DNA of 64,000 nt from Microvirga flocculans ATCC BAA-817 (GTDB lineage: Bacteria > Pseudomonadota > Alphaproteobacteria > Rhizobiales > Beijerinckiaceae): positions 152,047 through 216,046 of the forward strand of contig NZ_JAEA01000010.1 of NCBI RefSeq assembly GCF_000518665.1, written 5' to 3'. Below, piece after piece: positions 42,184 through 51,626 of the stretch (position 1 is its first letter; each line of letters opens with the position of its first letter). The notes beneath the pieces were generated by a model. The model had not been told where the DNA came from. It saw only the letters and a list, made by a program, of their open reading frames with translations, and searched no databases. The position numbers and the translations under genes were made by a program.

Positions 42184-43488
42184 GTGAATTCCTCCCTCGC
42201 CCTCATCTGGACCATCACGGCCGCCACCACTCTGCTTCAGGCAGGCAACGGTTTGCTGCAGGCTCTGATGCCGCTGCGCATGCAGGCGGAAGGCATTTCC
42301 GTGGCCTCCATCGGCGTCGTCGCGGCAGCCTACGGTCTCGGGTTCTCGACAGGCTGCTTCCTGGCGCCGAGCTTCATCCGTCACGTGGGCTACATCCGCG
42401 CCTTCGCCAGCCTAGCGGCCATGGTGTCCGTGCTGGTGCTCGCCATGACCCAGGCTCATTCGACCCTGGCCTGGGTTGTCCTGCGCGGACTGAGCGGGGT
42501 TACGTTGGCCTGCATCTTCACCGTCACCGACGGTTGGATCAGCGCCCGCGCGACATCGAGCCATCGCGGGCGCATCCTCTCGATCTACACGATCTGCACC
42601 AAGGTCGCCATGATGCTGTCTCCGCTCGGGATCGGCTTCGGCGATATCCGCACTGACGGGTTGTTCATGGCCGTGAGCGCGCTCATGACGCTCTCGCTGC
42701 TTCCGATCGCAGCGACGACGACCAAGGAGCCCGGTGCGCCGCAAGGGGTGCGGATCGAGGTGAAGAAGCTGTTCTCGACTGCGCCTTCGGCCGTGGTCGG
42801 CTCTTTCGTGGTCGGCCTCGTCAATGGACCGGTCATCGCCATCACGCCGGTGTTCGGCGTCAGCATCGGATTGAGCCAGGACCAGGCAGCCGCGCTTCTG
42901 TTCGCCCTGCAGGCCGGAAGCCTGGTGATGCAATGGCCCCTCGGCTTGCTCTCCGACAGCGCTGACCGCCGCTATGTCATCGCAGGTCTGGCCGCGGGAA
43001 CGAGCCTCGTGTCGCTGTTCATCCTGTGGGCCAGCGCGCAAGGCGCGAACTCTCTGGTCTTGTGGGCCTTCGCGGCCTGGGGCGGCCTGGCCTTGTGCAT
43101 CTATTCCGTCTGCGTGGCCCACGCCTGCGATATCGTGGATCCGGGGCAGATCGTCCCCACCGTGGGCACGCTCCTGTTTTCCTGGGCGGTCGGCGTCACG
43201 GTCGGCCCGCTCCTGGGGGGCGCGGCCATGACGGTCATCGGTCCTCACGGCCTGTTCATTTATGCGGCGCTGGCGTCCCTCGGACTTGCCGCCTTCATCG
43301 TGATACGGATCATCCGCGTGCAGCGCTCTCCCGCCAAGGGCGGCTTTGCGGATATCGCGCCGACGAGTTCCGCATCGGCCACCCTGACACCACGCGCCGA
43401 CATCGGCCAAACGCACGACCGGAGCGATGCGGAAGCGGCCGATCAGAAGGATGCGTCCGCTGTTGCCCGCGCCGATACATCCACGTAG
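42184..43488 (+). CDS. MFS transporter, YcaD-like
   Basis: The 434-residue major-facilitator protein has about twelve helices. Helix one is ALIWTITAATTLLQAGNGLL, LPLR-type residues follow it, and RGLSGVTLACIFTVTDGW is the inner motif. The substrate is unknown. The start is uncertain: the frame is open from a TTG at 42112. I prefer GTG 42184 because it lies just before helix one, as in relatives, though no Shine-Dalgarno is obvious. The hydrophilic tail of about 50 residues overlaps the convergent transglycosylase gene by 46 bp. Confidence 0.82.
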   Translation: MNSSLALIWTITAATTLLQAGNGLLQALMPLRMQAEGISVASIGVVAAAYGLGFSTGCFLAPSFIRHVGYIRAFASLAAMVSVLVLAMTQAHSTLAWVVLRGLSGVTLACIFTVTDGWISARATSSHRGRILSIYTICTKVAMMLSPLGIGFGDIRTDGLFMAVSALMTLSLLPIAATTTKEPGAPQGVRIEVKKLFSTAPSAVVGSFVVGLVNGPVIAITPVFGVSIGLSQDQAAALLFALQAGSLVMQWPLGLLSDSADRRYVIAGLAAGTSLVSLFILWASAQGANSLVLWAFAAWGGLALCIYSVCVAHACDIVDPGQIVPTVGTLLFSWAVGVTVGPLLGGAAMTVIGPHGLFIYAALASLGLAAFIVIRIIRVQRSPAKGGFADIAPTSSASATLTPRADIGQTHDRSDAEAADQKDASAVARADTST

Positions 43489-44573
43489 CGGTTGAGCCGC
43501 TTGTCGATCATTCCGTCGATCTTGTTGTAGACCTCGGCCACGCTGAGCTGGCGGGTCTTCTTGCCGTCCTTGGTGAAGAACAGGGACTTGTTGGACTTCG
43601 CGGCCGCCGGAAACGCATCGCGGGCGCTCTTCTTGGGGGCATCGTCCACCAGGGCGATGAACTTGCTGGCGCTGTCGACGCCAAAGAAGTGGGACAGGTA
43701 GAACTCGGATCGGCTGAGCTGGCGGCCGAGCCGCCCCTCGATCTTCGCCTTGTCGCGCTTCATCATCTCGGCCGCCATGAGCGCGGATATGTAGGGATTG
43801 CGGCGCAGGCCGAGGATGTGCTCGCGCATCGTGTCGTCGGCCACGGCGAGCTTGCCGGCCGCGTTCTCGATCGCCTCGGCTTCCGCGATCAGGCCATGCA
43901 CGGGACCGAAGGCGCGAACCACTTCGAGCCATGTGCTCGCGATGAACTGAAATAGGCCGACGGCGGAGGAGGTCGAGGCCTTGTTGCCGGGTATGAAGCT
44001 CGATTCCTTGTCGGCTAGCGCCATCATGTAAACCGGATCTGCGCCGGTCGCCTTGGAGGCGCGCAGGATCGTGTCCACGATCCAGACCGGAACGCGCATG
44101 TCCTCGAATTCCATGTATTCGGTGAGCGCGCGGGAAACCGGCTCCTTGTCCTCACGTCCCTCCGGCGGCGTCGCCTCCGTCAGGGGAATGGACAGGATGA
44201 TCTGCTTGTGCAGGTCGGCGGGAGTTGCTTCCACGGCGGCAACCGGCACGATGGCGGTCAAGGGATCGGCAGCCGCAGCGCCGCTCGCGCCCGTCGCATA
44301 CAATGGCTGCGACGGAGCCGGAACCGCCACGGCCACGGCATACTGTCCGGAATCGGGGGCCTGTGTGGTGGACCGTGCGGGAGCCGCCGCGCCAAGCGTG
44401 ATTGCGATGCAGAACCCGAGGCCCAGGGCACCGGACAGGACCCGGCTTCTCCTTTCCAGGAGCCGCGTGCGTTTCCGGGGCAGGCGGGAGCAAGGTCCGT
44501 CCTTCTCCCCCCGCATCAGGCAGATACCCATCGGCTGGCATGCGTCGCGAGGCGCTGTCAGATCGATTTGCAT
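43443..44573 (-). CDS. lytic transglycosylase-like SLT domain protein
   Basis: The 376-residue protein has an N-terminal Arg-rich segment and one hydrophobic anchor (GALGLGFCIAITLGAAAPA), a Pro/Ala-rich linker, and an SLT/lysozyme-like domain at about 170-300. The catalytic Glu is in ALADKESSFIPGN, followed by SSAVGLFQFIASTW. It would cleave peptidoglycan in the periplasm. The family often lacks a defined target; relatives sit with secretion or division genes, but none is adjacent here. ATG 44573 follows AGGGG; shorter starts are possible. Confidence 0.85.
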   Translation of the reverse strand: MQIDLTAPRDACQPMGICLMRGEKDGPCSRLPRKRTRLLERRSRVLSGALGLGFCIAITLGAAAPARSTTQAPDSGQYAVAVAVPAPSQPLYATGASGAAAADPLTAIVPVAAVEATPADLHKQIILSIPLTEATPPEGREDKEPVSRALTEYMEFEDMRVPVWIVDTILRASKATGADPVYMMALADKESSFIPGNKASTSSAVGLFQFIASTWLEVVRAFGPVHGLIAEAEAIENAAGKLAVADDTMREHILGLRRNPYISALMAAEMMKRDKAKIEGRLGRQLSRSEFYLSHFFGVDSASKFIALVDDAPKKSARDAFPAAAKSNKSLFFTKDGKKTRQLSVAEVYNKIDGMIDKRLNRYVDVSARATADASF

Positions 44574-44898
44574 ATGAAGAAGCCCCTAGAAATATGCCGT
44601 TTCGCTGTCTGAACAGGTGAGCGGTCGTTCTTCGTTCAAGAGGGGCGAGTATGTGAAAGTCATATATGACCAGAATAGGTCAGCTTGACGGTATGATTTT
44701 GAACTTGTTCCAGGCTGCGACCATTTGCACACCGCATTATACGCAGACAATTCTTTGAAAACCTATAAGAGTTCACGGACGTTGCCACTTGCGCATGGTC
44801 CGCGGCTGCGGCCTTGAAGCGCGGCTCCCATGCGCCATGAAGGGCTGAGGCTGTTTCACGAAACAGGGTGCATCCTGTAAGGAAGGGCCGTTCCAAGC
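44574..44898. other. divergent intergenic region with a TGACC/GGTCA dyad
   Basis: No gene seen. The region is AT-rich around 44650-44770 and should carry promoters for the transglycosylase and the binding protein. TGACC (44667-44671) and GGTCA (44678-44682) form a 16-bp dyad with a 6-bp spacer. I searched for a cobalamin riboswitch because of the B12-linked neighbours and did not find its B12-box. Confidence 0.5.
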
Positions 44899-45768
44899 GT
44901 GACGGGAATGCTGCTCATGCCTCGCCAAGGCTGCCGGCTCATGGCCTTGCCGGTGCTTCTGACCTGGTGTCTGCTCGCGATGGCGGGGATCGCCCATGCC
45001 CAGCCCAGGCAGGTGGCATCGCTCAACCTCTGCACGGACCAATTGCTGCTGGCCCTAGCGGATCGCAGCCAGATCGCCTCCCTGAGCCGCCTGGCCCGAG
45101 ACCCGGCAATCTCCTTCCTCGCGGATCGGGCCGCAGGACTGCCCCTGAACGACGGGAGCGCCGAGGCCATTCTCTTCAGCAGGCCCGGCCTCGTGCTGAC
45201 AGGCACCTATGGCCAGCGGGATCGCGTCGATCTCCTGCGACGGGAAGGCCTGGACGTGTTGCAGTTCGGGCCGTGGTTGAGCCTGGACGAGGGGCGCCGC
45301 CAGATCCGCCTGCTTGCCGGAAGGCTGGGGCATGCGGATCGCGGAGAGGCCCTGATCGCCGCAATGGATCAAGCTCTGGAGCGGGCGAAAGGCATCGCCC
45401 CAGCCGGGCGCAGCATCATGGCCTATGAACGGGGAGGCTGGGTCGCCGCGGCCCGCTCGCACCTGGGAGAGGTCCTGGTCGAGATGGGCTTTGCCCTGCA
45501 CCAGGAAAGGTTCGGGCTGGGAGGCGGTGGCATCGCGCGCCTGGAAACGATGGTCGCGATGCCTCCGGATGTCCTGCTCGTCGATCCCGGTACGCGGCGC
45601 GCCATGGACAACGGAACGGCTCTGTTCGCGCATCCGGCCCTTGCCGCGGCGGTGCCTCCGGAACGGCGTCTGGAGCTCCCGGGAAGGCTTACGATCTGCG
45701 GCGGTCCGTCGACGCCGGCCATGATCGATGCCCTGGCCGCCGGGGTCAGGTCCAGGCTGCGCCTGTAA
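44899..45768 (+). CDS. BtuF/FhuD-like ABC substrate-binding protein
   Basis: The 289-residue protein has a Sec signal peptide (LPVLLTWCLLAMAGIAHA) and a class III periplasmic-binding fold. It opens QVASLNLCTDQLLLALADRSQIASLS and has a C-terminal lobe with PDVLLVDPGTRRAM. Relatives carry cobalamin or ferric chelates to an ABC importer. The convergent cobU gene three bases away favours a corrinoid ligand. No permease or ATPase is present nearby. The start may be GTG 44899 or an ATG slightly downstream (44908 or 44917). Confidence 0.75.
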   Translation: MTGMLLMPRQGCRLMALPVLLTWCLLAMAGIAHAQPRQVASLNLCTDQLLLALADRSQIASLSRLARDPAISFLADRAAGLPLNDGSAEAILFSRPGLVLTGTYGQRDRVDLLRREGLDVLQFGPWLSLDEGRRQIRLLAGRLGHADRGEALIAAMDQALERAKGIAPAGRSIMAYERGGWVAAARSHLGEVLVEMGFALHQERFGLGGGGIARLETMVAMPPDVLLVDPGTRRAMDNGTALFAHPALAAAVPPERRLELPGRLTICGGPSTPAMIDALAAGVRSRLRL

Positions 45769-45771
45769 GTC

Positions 45772-46317
45772 TCAAGCCAGTTTCAGGTTCAGGGGCGGGG
45801 ATGGCTTCAGCACGATGGGGCAGCCCGCCGCGACGAAGACCACGGCGTCGCAGGCTTCCGCCATCCGCTGGTTCAGGCGGCCCTGCTCGTCCCGGAAGGC
45901 CCGCCCCAAGGGTGTCGAGGGGACGATCCCCTGGCCGACCTCGTTCGAAACGAGAACGAGCGGGGCCCGCGCCTCCCGCACGCTCCGGATCAGCCGGTCG
46001 GATTCGGTCTCCGGATCGCGCTCGGCCAGGACGATGTTGGAGAGCCACAGGGTCAGGCAATCGACGAGCACGACACGTCCCGGAGCGGCCTGCGCCTGAA
46101 TGGCCTCGGCCAGTTCCAGGGGCGCGTCGACCGTCTGCCAGGAGCCGTCCCGCTCCGCGCGGTGCTGCGCGATGCGCTCGCGCATCTCGTCGTCGAAGGC
46201 CTGAGCGGTGGCGATATAGATCCGCTGCGGGCAGGCCTCTTCGACGAGCCTCAGGGCGGTGCGGCTCTTTCCGGAGCGCGCGCCGCCGATGACCAGAACA
46301 CTGCGATAGGATGTCAT
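45772..46317 (-). CDS. cobU: adenosylcobinamide kinase/guanylyltransferase
   Basis: The 181-residue enzyme is of the CobU/CobP family. It has the P-loop GGARSGKSRTAL, the family motif RIYIATAQAFDDEMRERIAQHR with the GMP-accepting His region, LVDCLTLWLSN and SNEVGQGIVP. It phosphorylates adenosylcobinamide and attaches GMP in nucleotide-loop assembly of B12. No other cob genes are in the window. It follows the histidine-kinase gene by six bases on the same strand. Confidence 0.95.
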   Translation of the reverse strand: MTSYRSVLVIGGARSGKSRTALRLVEEACPQRIYIATAQAFDDEMRERIAQHRAERDGSWQTVDAPLELAEAIQAQAAPGRVVLVDCLTLWLSNIVLAERDPETESDRLIRSVREARAPLVLVSNEVGQGIVPSTPLGRAFRDEQGRLNQRMAEACDAVVFVAAGCPIVLKPSPPLNLKLA

Positions 46318-46323
46318 GACGGC

Positions 46324-47715
46324 TCAGGCAGAGAGGCGGCTGAGAGGAAGGACCATGTGAACGCGCAGGCCTTCCGGCCGCCATTCCCGGTCGAGTGCCC
46401 CGCCAAGCTGCCCGGTGATGCTCCTCAGGGACAATTGGGTGCCGAACCCTTCGAAGTTCGGCGCGCTTTCGATAGCCGGGCCGCCGCTCTCGGTCCAGAT
46501 GAAATCGACCGTATCGTCCTTCACGCTCCAGTGAATGTCGAGCGCGCCTTCTTCATGGGAGAGGCAGCCGTACTTCGCGGCATTGGTCGCGAGTTCGTGC
46601 AGGACCAGCGCGAGGCTCGTGGTGGTGTTGGAGCCGACGGGAACATGAGGCCCCTCGATGGTGATTCTGCCCGCGCTCGCCTGCCGGTAGGGTTCGAGGA
46701 CGGCCCCGATCAATTGGGACAGCTCGGTTCCGGCACCCTGTCCGGCTTCCGTCGACCCGACCGGCTGCACCAGTTCATGCGCCCGCGACAGGGCGCTCAG
46801 GCGGCCGCGCAGGGCCGTTGCCATGTCCTTGGGATCCCTGGCGGTGCGGGCCGTCATCGAGACCATGCCGTTGGCGATGGCGAACAGGTTTTTGACGCGG
46901 TGGTTGAGCTCGCGCATCAGGAGCTTCTGGCCCTCCTCGAGGGTGTGGCGCTCCGTGATGTCGCTGACGACGCCGTAAAGGCTCACGGCCCGCCGCGTTC
47001 CCCCCTCATACCGGTAAAGGGCCTGCCCGAGCGAACGGAACCAGCGCTGCTTTCCGTCCGGCATGACGGCGCGATACTCGCCCTCATAGTGACCGTTGGA
47101 GGCCGGACCGGCCGCCTCGGCCAGCCGCGCCTTCATCGCCTCTCGGTCCTCGGGGTGGATCATGTCCCAGGCCTCGTCGAGTGTGAGGCTGTACAATCCG
47201 TTGTGCGGCAGGCGATAGAGCGCGCAGGTGCCCTCGTCCCAGGTGATCAGGCCCTTTTCCAGGTCGATCTGCCACGTTCCGAGGTCGGCGGCTTCGAGAG
47301 CCTGCCGGTATTGGCCTTCGAGCATGCGCAGCGCGTCCTCGGTCCTCTTGTGCGCGTCGATATTGGTATTGGTTCCGAACCAGCGGACGATCCTGCCCGA
47401 AAGGTCCTGGATCGGGATGGCCCGGCTGAGGAACCACTCATAGTCTCCGGCGGCGTTCCGGATCCGGTATTCGCGCTCATAGGGCTCGCCCGTTTCCAGG
47501 GAGCGGCGCCATTGTTCGAGAACCCCGGGAAGCTCGCCAGGGTGGAGCGCCGCCTGCCAGCTATCGCCGGTCGACTGGGCAAGGGGAAGCCCGGTGAACT
47601 CGCACCAACGGCGGTTGACGTAATCCACGAATCCATCGGGACGGGCCGACCAGACGAGTTGGGGCAGGGACTCCGCCAGAACAGCGAATTGCGTTTCCGT
47701 TTCCTTGAAATCCAC
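46324..47715 (-). CDS. PAS-domain sensor histidine kinase, HWE family
   Basis: The 463-residue soluble kinase has two PAS/PAC domains (about 10-125 and 135-260). An HWE/HisKA_2 dimerisation segment follows with phosphoacceptor H272 in RELNHRVKNLFAIANG, then an ATPase domain with LHELATNAAKYG. No membrane helix is present, so the signal is cytoplasmic. Such kinases are typical of alphaproteobacterial light, stress and general-stress circuits. No response regulator is adjacent. The start is GTG 47715, preceded by GGGGAG six bases upstream. It is probably co-transcribed with cobU. Confidence 0.92.
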   Translation of the reverse strand: MDFKETETQFAVLAESLPQLVWSARPDGFVDYVNRRWCEFTGLPLAQSTGDSWQAALHPGELPGVLEQWRRSLETGEPYEREYRIRNAAGDYEWFLSRAIPIQDLSGRIVRWFGTNTNIDAHKRTEDALRMLEGQYRQALEAADLGTWQIDLEKGLITWDEGTCALYRLPHNGLYSLTLDEAWDMIHPEDREAMKARLAEAAGPASNGHYEGEYRAVMPDGKQRWFRSLGQALYRYEGGTRRAVSLYGVVSDITERHTLEEGQKLLMRELNHRVKNLFAIANGMVSMTARTARDPKDMATALRGRLSALSRAHELVQPVGSTEAGQGAGTELSQLIGAVLEPYRQASAGRITIEGPHVPVGSNTTTSLALVLHELATNAAKYGCLSHEEGALDIHWSVKDDTVDFIWTESGGPAIESAPNFEGFGTQLSLRSITGQLGGALDREWRPEGLRVHMVLPLSRLSA

Positions 47716-47965
47716 GCAGAACTCCCCTGGGGTCCCCAGCCAGGTTTCTTAAGCTTACAGGAACATTGTTGTAGGCCTTTTTCGCGACTGGCAACCCATG
47801 ACGGCGGCCGACGACGGCGATTTATGGCGCGAAAGAGTAGCGCAGGCTTGGCGAAGCCATTAAAAGGCGGCATGCGTCTGGCGGTTCCTGTCGCCAGCAC
47901 ATAGATGCAGGACAGCCCGCGCCCTGAGGCGATCTTTCCCACGCTGAGGCTGATTGACAGTTTGC

Positions 47966-49018
47966 ATGAACGATATGAGTCCCCATCCGGTGACGCCACC
48001 GGAGATGTCCTCTGCCGAAGACCTTCACCCCAAGGAGCGGCGCTCCCGGCGTTTCGCCTGGATCGGGATGGCCGCGAGCATCCTGCTCTTCGCAACCTCT
48101 CTGGTGGTTCTCTGGCACATCGTCTCGGACATCGATCTCAACGAGCTGAAATCCGCCTTCACCGCGGCGAGCCTGCGCCAGATCGGCCTCGCAGTCCTCC
48201 TCACCGCCGTCAGCTACGGCCTGTTGACCTGCTATGACGCCATCGCCCTGCGGCAGCTGAAGCTGCAGATCCCATACCGCACCACCGCGCTCGCCTCGTT
48301 CACGAGCTATGCGGTGAGCTTCACCCTGGGCTTCCCCCTGCTGACGGCGGGAACGGTCCGCTACTGGATCTATGCGCCGAAGGGGGTTGGGCCGGGGCGC
48401 GTGGCGAGCCTGACCGTCATCGCCGGGGTCACCTTCTGGCTCGGCATGGCCCTGGTCCTGGCCTGGAGCCTGATCAGCAAGGCCGACGAGCTGGCGAGCC
48501 TTGTCTACACCCATATCTGGATGAACCAGCTCGTCGGCCTGGGCGCGGCCGCCTTCGTCATCGTCTACATGGTCTGGGTCTCGCTCAAGCGCCGGTCGGT
48601 CAAGATCCAGGGCTGGAAGCTGGAGCTTCCGGGTTTCCGCCTTTCCCTCGCCCAGATCCTGATCGGCGCAGGCGATGTCTGCGCCGGGGCGGGCGTGCTC
48701 TTCGTCCTGCTCCCCGGAGGGCACAATCTCAGCTTCGAGACCTTCGTGGCGGTCTATATCTTCGCCGTCATGCTCGGGGTGGCGAGCCATGCTCCGGGCG
48801 GCCTCGGGGTCTTCGAGGCCACGATTCTCCTCGCGCTGTCGTCCTATCCCCGCGAGCCGGTCCTGGGCGCGCTGCTTCTCTATCGCCTCTGCTACTACCT
48901 CGTTCCTTTCGTCGTCGCCCTCGCTCTGCTCGGAGCCTACGAGATCCGCAACCGGATCCGGGCCGCCCGGCTGGCCTTCACGCCGGACGACGGAGAGGCC
49001 GAGATCGGCGGGAGATGA
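47966..49018 (+). CDS. lysylphosphatidylglycerol synthase-like membrane protein (UPF0104/YbhN)
   Basis: The 350-residue protein has about eight membrane helices and the UPF0104 flippase-type signature near the end (VASHAPGGLGVFEATILLAL). It lacks the soluble aminoacyl-transferase domain of MprF, so it may flip lipids rather than make lysyl-PG. I chose ATG 47966; TTG 47954 and ATG 47975 are alternatives with no clear ribosome-binding site. It lies 58 bp upstream of phoR on the same strand, so co-transcription with the phosphate genes is possible. Confidence 0.85.
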   Translation: MNDMSPHPVTPPEMSSAEDLHPKERRSRRFAWIGMAASILLFATSLVVLWHIVSDIDLNELKSAFTAASLRQIGLAVLLTAVSYGLLTCYDAIALRQLKLQIPYRTTALASFTSYAVSFTLGFPLLTAGTVRYWIYAPKGVGPGRVASLTVIAGVTFWLGMALVLAWSLISKADELASLVYTHIWMNQLVGLGAAAFVIVYMVWVSLKRRSVKIQGWKLELPGFRLSLAQILIGAGDVCAGAGVLFVLLPGGHNLSFETFVAVYIFAVMLGVASHAPGGLGVFEATILLALSSYPREPVLGALLLYRLCYYLVPFVVALALLGAYEIRNRIRAARLAFTPDDGEAEIGGR

Positions 49019-49076
49019 CAACCCGGCAGGGCCTGCCTTAAAGAAGGCGGGCCACGCCCGAGAGACCTCCTGCCTC

Positions 49077-50381
49077 ATGAGCGATCCCGACGATTCCCCG
49101 CCGGAAGCAGTCCCGCAGCGGTCCGTTTCCATCCGTCACGCGGCCCTGCGCGGGGCGGTCGTGTCCTGTTTCGTGCTCGTCTCGGTGGCCCTGGTGCGGG
49201 GCCAGGGGGACCTCTGGCTGCTGTTATGGGCCGCGATCGCCGTTCTGGCCGGTCTCGCCGTCGCGGGGCCTAAGCGCCGCCTGACGGGAGGAGTAAGGGC
49301 GCAGACGGAAAGGCCCCAGCGCTCCAGCATCGCCGAGGCCGTGCTGGCCCAGATCCCCGACCCGGTCATTCTGGTGGATCAGCGGGCGGTGGTCCTGGAG
49401 GCGAACAAGGCTGCCTTCACGCTCCTGGCGGGCCTCAAGCCGAGCCATCCGCTGTCCTTTGCGCTCCGCAGCCCCGATGTGCTCGACGGCATCCAGACGG
49501 TCCTGGAAACCGGCGAGCCGATGAAGGTCGAGTATTCGGAGCGCATTCCCACCGAGCGGACCTTCGAGGTTCATATCGGCCCTCTGCAGACCGATGTCTC
49601 TCACGCGGAGTTCAAGGCCGGGGTCGTGCTGTTCTTCCGCGACCTCACGTCGGCGCGGCGCCTGGAGGCCATGCGCGCGGATTTTGTCGCCAATGCGAGC
49701 CACGAGCTGCGCACCCCGCTGGCCTCGGTGCTCGGATTCATCGAGACGATCCAGGGCCCGGCGCGCGACGATCTCAAGGCCAGGGAGCGCTTTCTCGAAA
49801 TCATGAAGGGGCAGGCCGAGCGCATGAAGCGCCTGATCGACGACCTTTTGTCCCTGTCGCGCATCGAGATGCGGGCCCATCTTTCGCCCACCCAGACCGT
49901 CGATCTGGCCTCCATCGTAGCCCAGATGGTCGAGACCCTTTCGCCCCTGGCGCGGGAGCGGAATGTCGTCATCGAGGCGAGGTTCCCCGATCGCCCGGCC
50001 GTCGTTCTCGGCGACAGGGACGAGCTTCTGCGCGTGGCGGAGAACCTGATCGAGAACGCGGTCAAGTACGGCGAGAGCGGCGGCAAGGTCGATGTGGAGG
50101 TGGCCCATGCCGGACCTTCCCATGGAGAGGCGGGACCGCATATCGTGTTCGACGTCCGGGATTACGGACCCGGCATCGCTCCCGAGCACCTGCCGCGCCT
50201 GACCGAGCGCTTCTACCGGGCCGATGCCGCGCAGAGCCGCGACAAGGGCGGAACGGGGCTGGGGCTCGCCATCGTCAAGCACATCGTCAATCGCCACCGT
50301 GGACATTTCGACATCGCCAGCGAGCTGGGGCAGGGGGCCCGGTTCACGGTGACGCTGCCCGAAGCGGGCGCAAGCCGGTAG
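49077..50381 (+). CDS. phoR: phosphate regulon sensor histidine kinase
   Basis: The 434-residue membrane kinase has two N-terminal helices (about 25-65), a PAS domain (about 90-190), and HisKA with H209 in NASHELRTPLASVLGF. The ATPase domain has ENLIENAVKYG and GGTGLGLAIVKHIV. It phosphorylates PhoB when phosphate is short, under control of PstSCAB-PhoU. ATG 49077 was chosen because translation upstream runs through the previous gene. It precedes a Pho box and pstS. Confidence 0.95.
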   Translation: MSDPDDSPPEAVPQRSVSIRHAALRGAVVSCFVLVSVALVRGQGDLWLLLWAAIAVLAGLAVAGPKRRLTGGVRAQTERPQRSSIAEAVLAQIPDPVILVDQRAVVLEANKAAFTLLAGLKPSHPLSFALRSPDVLDGIQTVLETGEPMKVEYSERIPTERTFEVHIGPLQTDVSHAEFKAGVVLFFRDLTSARRLEAMRADFVANASHELRTPLASVLGFIETIQGPARDDLKARERFLEIMKGQAERMKRLIDDLLSLSRIEMRAHLSPTQTVDLASIVAQMVETLSPLARERNVVIEARFPDRPAVVLGDRDELLRVAENLIENAVKYGESGGKVDVEVAHAGPSHGEAGPHIVFDVRDYGPGIAPEHLPRLTERFYRADAAQSRDKGGTGLGLAIVKHIVNRHRGHFDIASELGQGARFTVTLPEAGASR

Positions 50382-50425
50382 TCCGCCCTCGTTCCAGGCG
50401 GGCGCAGACTCGAAGGCTCCCGTGG

Positions 50426-50454
50426 GTGTCATCTAATTGTCATCGAACTGTCGT
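50426..50454 (+). promoter_or_regulatory. Pho box (three 7-bp repeats, 11-bp period)
   Basis: GTGTCAT (50426-50432), TTGTCAT (50437-50443) and CTGTCGT (50448-50454) are spaced exactly 11 bp apart, matching the PhoB consensus CTGTCAT half-sites. The array sits 95 bp before the pstS start. PhoB, encoded at 55063, should activate the pst operon here under phosphate limitation. Confidence 0.85.
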
Positions 50455-50549
50455 AGAGGAGACATCCGTCGGGCCTAGCTGTCCCTCACGTGACACGGAC
50501 CTTGAGGCTTCGAAGCCGCCTGTCACGCTGTATGAACAGGAGACTTACC

Positions 50550-51593
50550 GTGAAGATCATGTCCTACGCCGTTGCGGCCGGCCTTGCCGTCGCGAGCCTT
50601 ACGACCACGGCTTCTGCTGCCGACATCACCGGCGCAGGCGCGACGTTCCCCTTCCCGGTCTATTCGAAGTGGGCCGAAGCCTACAAGAAGGAGACCGGAA
50701 ACGGCATGAATTACCAGTCGATCGGTTCCGGCGGCGGCATCAAGCAGATCCAGGCCAAGACCGTGGATTTCGGCGCCACCGACGCCCCGATGAAGGGTGA
50801 GGATCTCGAGAAGAACGGCCTCCTGCAGTTCCCGACCGTGATGGGCGCCGTCGTTCCCGTCGTGAACATCGAAGGCATCCAGCCCGGCCAGATCAAGCTG
50901 ACGGGCCAGGTTCTCGCCGACATCTTCCTGGGCAAGATCGCCAAGTGGAACGATCCGAAGATCGCTCAGCTGAACGCCGGCGTGAACCTTCCCAACGCCA
51001 ACATCACCCCGGTCTACCGCTCCGATTCCTCGGGCACGACCAGCGTGTTCACCACCTACCTGTCACAGGTTTCCGATGCCTGGAAGGCCGAGCTCGGCGC
51101 CGGCACCACGGTCAACTGGCCGCTCGGCCAGGGCGGCAAGGGCAACGAGGGCGTGGCTGCGACCGTGAAGCAGGTTCCGAACTCGATCGGCTATGTCGAG
51201 TACGCCTACGCCAAGCAGAACAAGATCCCCTACACCCTGCTCCAGAACAAGGCCGGCAAGTATCCGCAGCCCGAAATCAAGTCGTTCCAGGCGGCTGCCG
51301 CGAGCGCCAACTGGTCGTCGGCTCCAGGCTTCGGCATCTCGCTGACCAACCAGGCCGGCGATGACGCCTGGCCGATCACGAACCCCACCTTCATCCTGGT
51401 CTACAAGACCACGGAGAAGCCGGAGCAGACCGCCGAGGTCCTGAAGTTCTTCGACTGGTCGTTCAAGAACGGCGACACGCTCGCTTCCGACCTCGACTAC
51501 GTCCCGCTGCCGGACAACGTCGTCGAGCAGATCCGCACCGTGTGGGCGAGCGAGATCAAGTCCAGCGCGGGTCAGCCCGTCTACAAGAAGTAA
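50550..51593 (+). CDS. pstS: phosphate ABC transporter substrate-binding protein
   Basis: The 347-residue periplasmic phosphate-binding protein has a signal peptide ending near TASAA. The phosphate-binding signatures are GAGATFPFPVYSKWAEAY, SIGSGGGIKQI, FGATDAP and YRSDSSGTTSVFTTYL. The start is GTG 50550 with AGGAGA six bases upstream; ATG 50559 is the alternative. The first gene behind the Pho box. Confidence 0.96.
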   Translation: MKIMSYAVAAGLAVASLTTTASAADITGAGATFPFPVYSKWAEAYKKETGNGMNYQSIGSGGGIKQIQAKTVDFGATDAPMKGEDLEKNGLLQFPTVMGAVVPVVNIEGIQPGQIKLTGQVLADIFLGKIAKWNDPKIAQLNAGVNLPNANITPVYRSDSSGTTSVFTTYLSQVSDAWKAELGAGTTVNWPLGQGGKGNEGVAATVKQVPNSIGYVEYAYAKQNKIPYTLLQNKAGKYPQPEIKSFQAAAASANWSSAPGFGISLTNQAGDDAWPITNPTFILVYKTTEKPEQTAEVLKFFDWSFKNGDTLASDLDYVPLPDNVVEQIRTVWASEIKSSAGQPVYKK

Positions 51594-51626
51594 GCTGGCC
51601 TCTGGCCTGTCGATGGAGTAAGGCGG

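Noticed and set aside
44574..44898. Cobalamin riboswitch before the BtuF-like gene
   Set aside because: The neighbouring cobU made this plausible. The region contains GCCACTT but no recognisable B12-box or the conserved core helices.
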